Notes under the pieces: generated by a model
What the model saw: the letters and a program-made list of their open reading frames with translations, nothing else
What the model was told of the DNA's origin: nothing
Database searches by the model: none
Position numbers and translations under genes: made by a program
Assembly: GCF_000150275.1 (NCBI RefSeq)
Contig: NW_002060977.1
Coordinates: forward strand, 5,235-50,967
Direction of reading: 5' to 3'
DNA length: 45,733 nucleotides
Source of the DNA: Trichoplax adhaerens
Taxonomy: Eukaryota; Placozoa; Uniplacotomia; Trichoplacea; Trichoplacidae
In this document: piece by piece, positions 1 through 10,629 of the stretch
How the letters are laid out: every line of letters starts with the position of its first letter
How positions within the stretch are numbered: position 1 is the first letter of the stretch

Positions 1-1112
1 ATTTCTGCAGTTAGGTAAGGCAAGCATACTTGGCAACTTACTTCATCAGCGTTAATTGACGGGTACTAAAGTTTTATTGCGGTATACTCAACAATCGAGA
101 AGTTCTGCTGGAAAAGTATTTTACAAAAGTTCGACAATATGCTGTACTTACACACTTCACAGTCGCATTGATGATCATATTCAATTGCTTTTAAGCACCA
201 ATTTGCCAATCAAAATATGACTGTGCTGCATTAATAACAGAGGCTATTTTACGTATACATTAATTAATTATGAATGCATAATATTAAAATGCTACTAACT
301 GATTAAGCGTAAAATTATCTTAAAAATATGGGCAACAGTTGATAACAATTTGCAATTAAGTGTAAGTAAGTAAAGCAAAGAATTGAGAGAAAGGAGAAAG
401 ATAAGCTATGCGTCATGCTCTACCACGTCAAATCTACAAAATGAATCAAACAGGAAGGCTAAAATTATGAACTTTATGATTATCCAATACGAAGCAAAAT
501 GCCATTATAAAATTATACAAGCACGTCCTATCGATCGATTAAGCCTAATTATGGTACAATAACGAGTTTGATATCAGATACTTCTTAAATAGATAGCCCA
601 TTTTTACATGCAAGTGCTCACCTAGTATCTACCTTTCGATAATAACAATTAATTAGCAGTTGTCTAAAGGGTATAATGCGTATATGCTGTAGAATTTGTT
701 CGTCATTCAGTCATAGGCTATATTCAGTTCATATTAAATGATTATCTCTTTCTAATTTTAGACGCAAATTGCATTCATTCAATCCAATAGCAATAAGAGC
801 GTACATAGAAAGCGTATAATAAATTGCATACCGGTCCACAAAGCTTGAATATGTACCTATTACAGTAATCTCCAACCTATTCGTCGTTGTCGATTATATG
901 ATTATTATCAGTAGTAGGCTGATAAACGTCCCCAATAGTTCGGTAGAAAGGCTGCCTGGTGAATACTACTTGCACGTTAACCTAGCTACAACTGTCGGTA
1001 GTTTAGCATTGGGATAAAAGACATTCGCTAATACATTAGAATTGGTGAAGATAACAAACTTGAAACAACTTCGGATAGTTTACATAGACAAAAAATTCCA
1101 AATTACACGGTG

Positions 1113-1361
1113 TCCACTATACAGTACAGTACAGTACGGTACAGTACATACTGTACAGTACTTGTAGTGGAGACTTTCCCTACTGTACTGTACACTGTAC
1201 ACTGTACAGTACAGGCTCTTTGGCACAGTGCATCTGTTACCAGTACTGTACATGTGCTGTATGACAGCAATGATGGTCATGACGCACTTGCCTTAATTTT
1301 TTTTTTTTTTAACTTTCAACCGGTCGTACAGTACAGTAGGGAGTACTGTACAGTATAGTAG
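1113..1361. repeat. Clustered palindromic GTACAGTAC/GTACTGTAC repeats
   Basis: Dense runs of ACAGT and ACTGT units joined through GTAC, self-complementary on both strands (1113-1222, 1243-1262, 1326-1361). A T-run of 14 lies at about 1297-1310. The short open frames here on both strands are by-products of the repeat. Confidence 0.85.
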
Positions 1362-1555
1362 GTGACAGATAGTTTGTATTAGAAGTAGAAACTTGAAAGA
1401 AATAAAACTACTCATTACTGCAATAGAAAGTAATAAAATCATCAAAATCCAATTGCTAAAGGTTATAATGATCTGTCTGTGTGGAATATGAGCCAAATTT
1501 AAAATATCTTTCTTCAAAATTGAAAGATACAATTTCTAATTAAGGCAACATGAGT

Positions 1556-1695
1556 GTGTATGTACCATACTGTACATTGTTTCTTTTCAACCGTTTTTGA
1601 ACTCTTCAGTATAGTGTACTGTAATTTTAGAGGTCTCGCCACGCCTCTGTAATACTGATCTTACAGTACTGTACTGTACACAGTACACTTTACAG
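1556..1695. repeat. Second cluster of GTAC-based palindromic repeats
   Basis: The same TACTGTAC/TACAGTAC units recur near 1566-1576, 1609-1623 and 1662-1698, separated from the first cluster by about 200 bp of ordinary sequence. Confidence 0.7.
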
Positions 1696-4100
1696 TACGT
1701 TCGATTTCAAATTTTTGCATCAATTTGTACAAAATTGATCGCAAATGCATGGATTTAATATCTGTACATTGGTGCTATGTAGATTTTTAAAGTCGATTTA
1801 ATTTTAGTACAGTGAACAAGTTGAGGTCTTGGTGGTTGTGTTTAGCTAACTTAGTTTTAATATTACCTGACCTCAATCGCTGTAAAGAAGGGTTCCCATT
1901 TTTACTAGAGAGAAAATGGAAAGGATTGATGTAATTCGACGCAGACCACCGTAAATGTTTCAAAGTCAAAAAACCGACAGTGTTCACAGTACTCGAAATT
2001 AGAGTCTTCTTTCCAATACTGCACATCCTGTTTTAATTAATATACCGGTGACGAAGTGGCCACTAAATAGAGGTAGGTATGCGCTAGTAATGCAGCAGTG
2101 ATTTTAGTTAGTGGCTAGAACTTGGTGAAAGACAACGTCATAATCTGTTGAAGAGACGATGAATAAGCTTTTAATTTAACTACGTAATTACGCGTACATT
2201 TCGAGTGTATTTTATTCGCGTGGACAATTCTAGTTAGAGCACGTACACTAGTACCCTAGTTAACTAACTTATAGCAACTCGTTAAAATGATAACTGTCTA
2301 CCTAGTGTACGTAAAACGCTGTAGCCATAGTTTTGGAATTATGTAGTACGCGTAAATCAATAGAATTGCAGTTAAGATCGTCGTGTACAATTTCGGTAAA
2401 TGAATAATTAATTATAATATAATAACATTCAAAATTGATAGTTAGCACTTCAAAATACTGTGTCCAATTTATAAGAAAATATCTATAGTGTTGGCAATTT
2501 GAAATTGAATCACAAACATTTCTTTAGTGATCAATGCACTACTACACGGTATATCGTAGAATAGATACCAATTTTACAATAAATGACGTCGTTTCATCAT
2601 AATATAATACTCAATGCAGCTGTCACGGTAGTGAATCTACCGTGATGAATGATATCTTACTTAATTTAGACATGTATATGTATCACGATAAGATAGTTAT
2701 TAATTTGGATATGAGCATGAATTATTTTATGACTTAATATAGCCGATACAAACTTGTTCTCAATACACCTTAAATTATACTAAATATAGTATAAGAATTG
2801 TCAATGGTAAATTCAATATAAGTCTAAATGATTGATTTTGAATATTAAATTAGACTTGCATTTTCTACAATAAAGATATAGTTAGAAGATTCCGAAAGTG
2901 TATTTCTCAGTTATTGTTACTTATCTAGGGTAATCTAATTAGTTTAGATTAGGCAAGTTTAGTTAAGTAACAACAGCATTTGTTTCTATAATGGCCTGGT
3001 GTGCCAATCGAAGATTTTACTGATCAACTACTACTTAGAGATAGTGGAGCTTGAATTTGTGACGCGAGAGGTTACAATCAAACAGATATTTGCAAGCTTA
3101 TTCCAGGCATGCTTATAACGTAACCAAACTAATGAAAGACGCAACGAATACCTCCTTTACAGAAGTAAAATCAATGATTTTCTCGATTAAAATGAATCTA
3201 TCTGAATTCGATTTGATGATGATTATTTTCGTGTATGAGGAAATAGAAAGCATATGAGGTGGGCAGCTATAAGATAAAATAATAAGGGAAACACTTGCTG
3301 TCACCACTTTAGAGCTAATAAAACAATTCCCATCTACCATATTTTGAATTCCAATTGCTAGCTTAATTCAAAAATTTTTGTTAAATTTTGCTCAGCTTAG
3401 CATCGATTACAGGAACTGTAGATCTTTGGCTGTTTCTATTAAGTATCACGAAATTAGGATAATGTTCGTAAAGTTATCTTTCAGGTTTGCTATTTTCAAG
3501 ATGTTACCGTTTAAATGACTAAATAATTAATAGAATATTTACATTACATTACAAGATGATACTCGCATGTTTATGGATTAGTGATTGGGCTCTTTGAGGC
3601 TTGATGATAAGAAAATTAAAAATTATACGCCATAATTAATTATACGAACCTGCTTAGTTCCAGATACGATCATTTAAACTTTTAAAATATCAATCTTCAT
3701 TATTAATTTAAATGTACTAGCATCAATTTTTTTATAAATATACGTGAATAGCGATGACACATATCTGTATTAATAGCTATGAAATTAGTAGATTTATGGT
3801 AATGTACGTATATATGTTCCACATAGATTATAAACTTCACAATATCTGTTCACACAATTTCAAATATTACCCCTCATATAAACAGTCGAAAACGGCTTAG
3901 ATAATCCGGATAATCAGATTAAATTAAAGTTCATAGTCTATATGGAACATAGATTTACAGGAAAATCGAGTTGTCTAAGATAAACCGGATAATCAGTCTT
4001 ATAGAACAGGGATAGGGATATACAATTATAATTTACGTGGGATATATGCGCGAATATTTGATTGACATAATCGCGCAATAATAAATATATCATAACTGGA
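1696..4100. other. Noncoding stretch upstream of receptor A
   Basis: No LRR exon, splice-site pair with coding potential or RNA gene was recognised. It contains an LTR-like hairpin end at 2621 and a 22-bp imperfect direct repeat around ATAATCCGGATAATCAG (near 3900 and 3979). Confidence 0.5.
2621..2660 (+). repeat. LTR-like 5' end with hairpin (fragment)
   Basis: It begins TGTCACGGTA and continues to TACCGTGATG, the same start and inverted repeat as the solo LTR at 12566. No matching 3' end or target duplication was found, so the element is truncated or degraded. Confidence 0.5.
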
Positions 4101-4330
4101 TTAGAGATAGAGAAGACCTGGACCAATCGCGAATCTCGTATATAATAACTAAGAGAATTCAAAAATAAATCGTCGACTCAAGAGTTTTTTTACATTTCTT
4201 CTCGCGCGCGTAAGCATATATGCCAAAGAAATATATAAAAAATTTTTAAGCCGACGGCTCTTTTTTTTTCTTTAAATGATTTTTTTTATATTATTATTTT
4301 CGCGTGGGTCCAGGTCTTCCCTATCTCTTA
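4101..4330. mobile_element. MITE-like element with ~25-bp inverted repeats
   Basis: The left end TTAGAGATAGAGAAGACC (4101) is matched in reverse complement by GGTCTTCCCTATCTCTTA (4313-4330); the match extends through CTGGACC and towards CGCG. The interior is T-rich. No clear target duplication and no coding capacity. It lies just 5' of the first visible receptor A exon. Confidence 0.65.
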
Positions 4331-4435
4331 TCGAATCTTTCATATCGTTATTCACATGCTCTGCTATTGATAAGGAGCTACTTGAGGAACGAGTAACCTT
4401 GATATTACTAATACCTCATTTTATCATATTGTTAG

Positions 4436-4507
4436 GGATCTGAATACAAATCAAATCGATATTTTACCTTCCGCCTGCATGGAAGCCTACGAAAACTTAA
4501 AGTTTCT
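4436..4507 (+). CDS. Receptor A LRR exon
   Basis: 72 nt, phase 2 at both ends, acceptor gttag, donor gtaatt. It reads DLNTNQIDILPSACMEAY, a standard LRR with Asn at the ladder position and Leu at both ends. Confidence 0.8.
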
Positions 4508-6157
4508 GTAATTCGTACCTGTATATTCTTAACCATAGATTTTAATGATTATATCAGTGCCTGACCTAGTTATAAAAATATATGTAATGAATCAGAATTT
4601 ACGATTACAACGTTTGCGGGTAGTGTACTGTTAAACTGAAGAAATGGTAGTGTGTAAGTAATTTATCTCAGTTATTCTTATAATGCAGAGACCTAACAAA
4701 CAATCCGTTGAGCATTATTTCATCTTCGCCTTTTGCAGGAGCCCAAAGTCTCCTTTCTATGTGAGTACTGTATGTGTTTATTTTAAGAAAATACTCGCGT
4801 AGTGTAACCTAGTGTTCAATTCGTAAGAATACGCTTTCATTTACGCTTACTTAACGGTTTGCTTGAAATCAAATTATAAAATTCAACTTTATACTACGTA
4901 CTAGCTTTGCGATATATAAAACATTAATTAATTGTAAATGGGTCGATTTGCAGTTATTCAAGCCAGGAGTATTTGTGTTGCACGGCACCTTCTACTGTAA
5001 CCTCTTGCACTCCTCGCCGGCTAGACACTGGCTTTACCACTTGTAATGCGTTATTGGCACATTTATCGTTACAGCTCTACGTTTGGATTATAGGATGTGT
5101 CGCTTTTGCAGGAAATATAGTTGCATTTATTATTCAATTAAGAGAACAAAAATGCAAAAAGAATAAAGTTCCATCATTTTTGATTGCTAATTTAGCTGTA
5201 GCTGATTTTTTAATATCAATATACTTATTGATTATCGCTGCTTCTGATCGATCTGAAAACGGGTATTTTTATCAAAAAGCAGAAGCATTTTTTAAAAGCT
5301 GGCGTTGCTTACTTGCCTGCTACATTTGCTGCTCTGCCAGTCTAATGTCAGTGTTTATGATGTTATTAATAAGCATTGATAGGTTCATTTGTATTGTACT
5401 CCCATTCTCTGAACGGAAATTAAATATTAAAAATGCATGGTATGCCATTATAACCTTCTGGACCTTTAGCATATTATGGGTTGGTATTCCAATTTATTTT
5501 AGCATCGGCCAAAATAGGTATAATCGTTTACATGGTGATAGCAGCGTTTGTATGGCAAGTAATATGCAAAATATTTATTATAAGACATGGATTGGACTGT
5601 ACGCATTACTAACTTTCATTTGCTGGATCACAGTTTGTGTCATGCACTACTTGATGTATTTAAGTGTTCGACGAAGTAATTGAAATGTGAGAAAGTCCTC
5701 TACTACTAAAGATAGAAAAATTGCATTACGATTGTTACTCATTTTAATTACGGATTTAATTTCATGGATTCCTTTTTATGTGATTTGCTTGCGAGTATGG
5801 TTTGATAACAAAGCGATTGATATTATATCGTTACAATTTACGACAATTTTCTTTTTACCGATTAACTCAGCGATTAATCCTTGCTTATATACACTTTCAA
5901 GTCCTGCAGTAGTAGTTAAATTACGGTCTTTTGCAAGGTGGTCAAGGACAATTGTGCAAATAGGATCATGTAGAAAATTAGCTAATGGCACTCCAACTTT
6001 CAATTTGAGCCGAAGCAAGTCCAAAGTCAAACCTAAAGAACCTGTGCATGTACAAACAATAGATAGTCAAGATATGCAAAAGAATACGGGTGAACATCAA
6101 GATTCTGAAGTCAATTATGCTGCTGTTGCTCAAGCTGAAATCTTACTTCAGCCATGA
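4436..6157 (+). CDS. Receptor A: LGR-type receptor, 3' part only, with an in-frame stop (probable pseudogene)
   Basis: Three exons can be read: LRR exons 4436-4507 and 4689-4760 and the 7TM exon 4954-6157, all joined in phase 2 as in receptor B. Between the two LRR exons lies a decayed LRR exon (4569-4638). Upstream of 4436 I see a 230-bp inverted-repeat element and no further LRR exons, LRRNT or signal peptide, so the ectodomain is mostly missing or lies outside the window. The 7TM exon has one internal TGA. It is the tandem paralogue of receptor B in the same orientation. Missing 5' exons plus a nonsense codon favour a recent pseudogene. The otherwise intact 390-codon frame leaves room for a sequencing error, a null allele or stop readthrough. 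Confidence 0.7.
4569..4638 (+). pseudogene. Receptor A decayed LRR exon
   Basis: After an acceptor-like gacctag, one base then YKNICNESEFTITTFAGSVL follows the LRR register with Phe and Leu in the expected places. It runs into an in-frame TGA, and the donor expected after it is gaaga rather than gtaag. Probably a dead exon that is skipped; coordinates are approximate. Confidence 0.4.
4689..4760 (+). CDS. Receptor A LRR exon
   Basis: 72 nt, phase 2 at both ends, acceptor taatgcag, donor gtgagt. It reads DLTNNPLSIISSSPFAGA and is the last repeat before the hinge. Confidence 0.82.
4954..6157 (+). CDS. Receptor A hinge and 7TM exon, interrupted by TGA at 5681-5683
   Basis: The acceptor is gatttgcag; the exon opens with YSSQEYLCC, the same LGR hinge as receptor B. 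TM1 has AGN; TM2 has SFLIANLAVADF; TM3 runs from the Cys of WRCLLAC to SIDRFICIVLPF; ECL2 has SSVCMAS; TM5 ends near YLMYLSVRRSN. The next codon is TGA, where the paralogue has Gln (CAA), inside intracellular loop 3. After it the same frame continues for 156 codons with ITDLISWIP in TM6 and LPINSAINPCLYTLSS in TM7, to a TGA at 6155-6157. Termination at the first TGA would leave a five-helix product. Apart from this codon every family signature is kept, so the lesion is recent, an artefact, or tolerated by readthrough. I found no splice sites that would cleanly remove it. Confidence 0.9.
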
Positions 6158-8435
6158 GCTAATTAGATCTAGACTTAAAAAATTCTGCTTCGCAATAGGT
6201 GATAAGTCGAACAATATTACTATTGCTTTTTGCTGCGATGTTGGTTAAGCATAAAAATAGCTTATTCTTTTAATTGGCAGTTACAAATCAATATTTTTCG
6301 GCGATAAAGATCGAAATTATTACAACGAAACTAATACTATAAATCTTCTTTCAGGTTTGTTCTCCTAGATATTTAGCTTTAGCATAACTCTATGTGCTGA
6401 CGATCTTCTCATCGTCAGGAGGAACAGTAACCACGAGTGTGTTGTAGATAAAACTAAACCCAAACTTTATTAATTACAAAGACAGTTAATTTATAGTAAA
6501 ATCAATATAAACATAAATTATAACTTCATGAGATATTATTATGAAACTACGCAATTATCTCGTATAAAATTATGTAAGATGTCATAGATAAATTATATAT
6601 ATATACATATATGATTATTATCAATTTACGTACATTCCTAGGTAAGTTATCTCACATTAGTACTACAGCAGCTATGCAGAAGTTTCTCCATAATATTAGC
6701 ATAATAAAACACGTTGAGTGGGAATGCTAAGTATAATTAATGCTTGCTGAATATTTAAAATAGGTTATTGTGCCGATTGCTATTGATCGTAATCATTAGT
6801 TAAACGATTAAGATTTTGATTCATAGAAATTGAATTAGACATAAATCTGGCTTAAATTAAAACTGTGTATGGATAGTTAGTTAAAAATATCTTCTAGTAA
6901 AGTAACTAAATGAAGATAGTATTACATAAGATATATTTCCTAGTATAATATGGTGACACGTTTGGAGCTTACATGTTCAGTGGTTCCTATACGAACAGAA
7001 ACAGTAGAAGTACTTATATTCTGTCTGTAGAATATAAACTGTGAAAATTCTAGAGTGTTAATCGCATCAATATCGCTATATAATTTTTACATTATAGGAG
7101 CTACTAATGGGCAAAAATCGAAGAGTGATGAATTTTGCTTTTGTAATAATTTAGACATTATTATAAAAATTTAGCAATCCTATGGTAGACATAAGTTTTC
7201 CAGTGGCACGAAAAATTACAGTCAATAAAAAGATTAATCTTCAAGTAATCTAATTGTGTTTATTTGATGAAATTATTCGATTTATCTCTAAAGTTGAGTT
7301 AACTGCTTGCTCTTAAGCTTCGCATCAACATCCATATTCTACGGCTTAAAAATCAAAATATTCATCGTAGTGGTAGTCAGGTACCAGTTTAGACGCGGCG
7401 AGAATAAGAAACTTGAAATGGCTTGCATATTATCACTTTACTATTTTTGATGTTTTGTAATTAAATGTAGTTTTACGTAGCCATTAAAATTATAGGAAAG
7501 AACCTACTTATACTTTATGTCTAATTATCTTTGTCTTAAGTTTTAAGGCTAATAAATTTTATAACCTTATAATAATATTTCTTTAAAGTATTTTAAGTTT
7601 CGTCCTGCTTCATTTTTATGTTTTTATGCTATATGATTTTTGGAGTAACCTTACATAAAAATTAAGAATTTTTGAATTTACCGTAGTAGTCCAATCACAA
7701 TATTTTCACTTTATGAGCAGTAAAGTACAACTTAATGCATTTTACAGCAGATTTAGAATCTTTGACGCTAATGTTGGGAATAGTAAAGTTTTAGACTCCA
7801 TATCCTTTTCCATCCATATATTAGAAATAATAGACAATGCAGCATTATGTCTACTATCAAATGCACTTAACATATCGATGGACTTCTAAAAAATGTGATA
7901 GAAGTAATTTAAGAAAATTACTAAGAATGAGAAAGCCCTTTCATCTCTAATGATACATATAGTGATCATTTATATCCGGTATCAGTTCTATTGGCCATCG
8001 GGAAGACTCAAGAAAAGGAAAATAGAGCTGAAATTAAACAATTACATTAACAATGAGAAATAAATAATATACTCTCGGAAAAAGTAAATATTGGAAGTAT
8101 ATGGTAGACTACGGTAAGTAGAGTTTATATATATTACTTACTATTTTTATTAAATAAAATTAATGCATACATTGCTTAATGTCTTATGCATAGCTTCGAC
8201 TTAAGGATCAGAATGACTACAATCTGCTTATTGCAATATGTTAAGAGACTAGGTGTATTAGTCTGCAAACTACTATAGTAATTATCAAAACTACATTATA
8301 TATGGTTTAGCCTAGCCTAGTTACTGACTGCATAATCTGTCTTCATGCAATATCCATTCTGATAATCTAAAGTACAACTTATGCCTGCCAATAATACAGG
8401 AATATCAGCTTTGTTAAAAGAAATTAATACGTAAG
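6158..8435. other. Noncoding stretch after receptor A
   Basis: No coding exon recognised. It holds a short (TA)n run near 6596-6612 and a hairpin with an LTR-like start (TGTGCTGACGA...TCGTCAG) at 6393-6418. Confidence 0.5.
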
Positions 8436-8625
8436 TGTTACGCAGTAACTTTTACGTAGCTGTCGTAACATAAATTCCATGAGATAATTTATCTAGGAAT
8501 GTATTTACATGCCGTTATCTGTGACTTTTTACATATTTTTAATAGATCGTTGCATGGCTTTGTAATATTATCTATAAACTAATAATTAATGTTTATATCG
8601 ATTTACTGTAAATTGACCAACTTTT
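8436..8625 (+). repeat. Repeat fragment shared with 43695-43880, broken by the LTR at 8626
   Basis: It starts TGTTACGCAGTAAC, and its sequence through TGTCGTAAC, ATAATTTATCTAGGAA and ATATTATCTATAAACT is matched at 43695-43880. Similarity stops exactly where the next LTR begins, which marks that insertion point. Confidence 0.65.
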
Positions 8626-8952
8626 TGCCACGAAAGTAATCTTCGTGACGTATACTTTATTTCTGTGTTACGCTCTATATATGTTTATATCTCAGAAATG
8701 TTTTACAATCTCCTTAATTGTAATTTTAGTGGTTAACAGTTGACATCCTTAATTTAGGATTACATAGACTAAAATAGTAATTGCCAACCTGCTAAACTGG
8801 ATTGTATCTATCATCTCCAAGGTTGTTAAGGTTCAAAGTACAATTTCTAACTTTAGAGGAAATTTCTTAGTAGGATAGCTTAATATATATCTTTTAAACT
8901 ATTAATAAGCATTGACTACTTTAATACTGTTACAGTAAATTTAATAAGATGT
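8626..8952 (+). mobile_element. LTR-type repeat, copy 1 (5' part)
   Basis: It starts TGCCACGAAAG with hairpin CACGAA/TTCGTG and is nearly identical to 10013-10330 in direct orientation. Its 3' end could not be placed, so it may be truncated or be the 5' LTR of a degraded element reaching to 10629. Confidence 0.65.
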
Positions 8953-9039
8953 AATGAAATGAAAAGTATAGAGATCAAGCTACAAAACTTTAACAAACTT
9001 TGATTCTACTTTAGTTGCACTCCGGTCGACTTAACGCTA

Positions 9040-9780
9040 GTACTTTGACACCAAATAAAATTTGGGGAAATAACCGAACAACAATTTATTATAAAACAAA
9101 AATGGAGAGAAGTATAAACCAAACAACCTTACAAATACTTAGCTTTAAGTATTAATAAAATAAGTGACAGACTTAAAAACTGTCAACGACCAAACAACCT
9201 TTCAAAAAGAAGAACGTTTTAACTTACGACAATTCGACCCCGAAGGCCTTTTAAATTCAACAAGTTCTTCAAATAAAATCTTTTTCTGCTCTCCCTCTAA
9301 ATTTTCTAATTGCACTATCATTTATAGGCTTCGTAGAGCCGTCAGAGGTATTTAAAACTAAACATTTGCTAACCAATGGCTCTCAAGGTCCGTTTTAGAA
9401 AACTACTTTGCACCATTTAAGAAAACAATCGTTGAAAGTTCAGACACAATTTACCCTACGATTCCCTTACAAAACACTATAAAAGTAACAAGCTAACTAT
9501 AAAAATACATCAAACTTCACTTCTAACATAATTTCTATCATTAATACACTATAAAAGTCTAAAAATCAACCTTTAAACATCAAGATTTAGTCATAAAAAC
9601 AACATTCTAACTACCTAACAATCAACACAACCTCTGCCAATTTCCATCTTATTTTCTATTTTCCTCACTAAATTCTCCTAATGTGACTTCAAGTCACGTC
9701 ATAAAATTCCAAAATTTCAAATTCATAACAAAAAGTCCAAATTTCAAAAATCAACTCTTAGTCGCTATATATAGTAACTA
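9040..9780. repeat. G-poor, A/C-rich block of unknown nature
   Basis: The + strand is strikingly short of G, unlike its surroundings. It contains a CCAAAT/ATTTGG inverted repeat (about 9050-9064), an ACTATAAAAGT motif twice (about 9476 and 9547) and a GTGACTT/AAGTCAC palindrome at 9683-9697. The only sizeable frame (9164-9355) matches nothing I recognise. Lying between two direct LTR-like repeats, it may be the inside of a non-autonomous element. Confidence 0.45.
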
Positions 9781-10012
9781 CGATCCATACAGATACTAGC
9801 TCGTCTGCTGTAAGTTGCTTAACAGAGATATATCAATAATCCATTTATATGCAGATTAAAATTATAGGTACGATTGTTTCCAAAGTAGTAACTCAGAAGG
9901 TCAGCAAAATCTTGTAGTGGGTCTCGAAATACTGTAATAAGATTTCTAGGCAGAATTAATTTGCTGAGCTTAGATGACGCAATACTAGTCACTTAATCAG
10001 ATTGTCACGAAA

Positions 10013-10629
10013 GTAATCTTCGTGACGTATACTTTATTTCTATATTACGTTCTATATATGTTTATATCTCAGAAATGTTTTACGGTCTCCTTAATTGTAA
10101 CTTTAGTGTATAACAGTTGATGTCCTTAATTTATAATTACATAGACTAAAATAGTAATTGCCAACTAGATAAACTGGATTGTATCTATCATCTGCAAGGT
10201 TGTTAGGGTTCAAAGTACAATTGCTAAGCTTAAAGAAAATTTCTCAGAAGGATAGCTTAATAAGTATCTGTTAAACCATTATCAAGTTTGATTATTTAAA
10301 CACTGATACAGTAAATTTAACAGGATTAAATCAGACTGTATCTAATTTGTATAGATAGAATCTCTTTAGAGTATTAATTTGGTCAACTTCTAATAGACGA
10401 GGTGACTTGTGTAGCCAAACCGCTTTCGGGTACCGAAACCGATTTAAGCGGCGTGTTCGCCGATAATAAATCAGGTTATGATTTTCTAGTAAGTTTTGAA
10501 GGTCTGGCTGTGTTGAACTCTATCTATTTTGGAATACCAATTGACTAATATTCCGAATAACAGTAGTATAGGATAGGAATTGCTCTCTTAATCCTTGTTG
10601 TAAGTTAGCGCTATTTCTAGCTCGTAACA
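10013..10629 (+). mobile_element. Solo LTR with 5-bp target duplication CAGAT
   Basis: It begins TGTCACGAAAG, ends CTCGTAACA, and is flanked by CAGAT at 10008-10012 and 10630-10634. It has a 5' hairpin (CACGAA...TTCGTG), a TTTCGG/CCGAAA inverted repeat near 10432 and an AATAAA near 10460. No coding capacity. Confidence 0.85.

Noticed and set aside
1080-1358. Overlapping short frames on both strands
   Set aside because: They are translations of the palindromic TAC-based repeats.
1113-1361. CRISPR-like regular repeats
   Set aside because: Units are 5-10 bp, irregularly spaced, without unique spacers, and the DNA is eukaryotic.
5776-6030. Minus-strand frame opposite the receptor A 7TM exon
   Set aside because: It is a shadow of the TM6-TM7 coding sequence on the other strand.
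9164-9355. 63-codon frame in the G-poor block
   Set aside because: No recognisable motif, and composition bias alone favours open frames here; a gag-like origin could not be supported.
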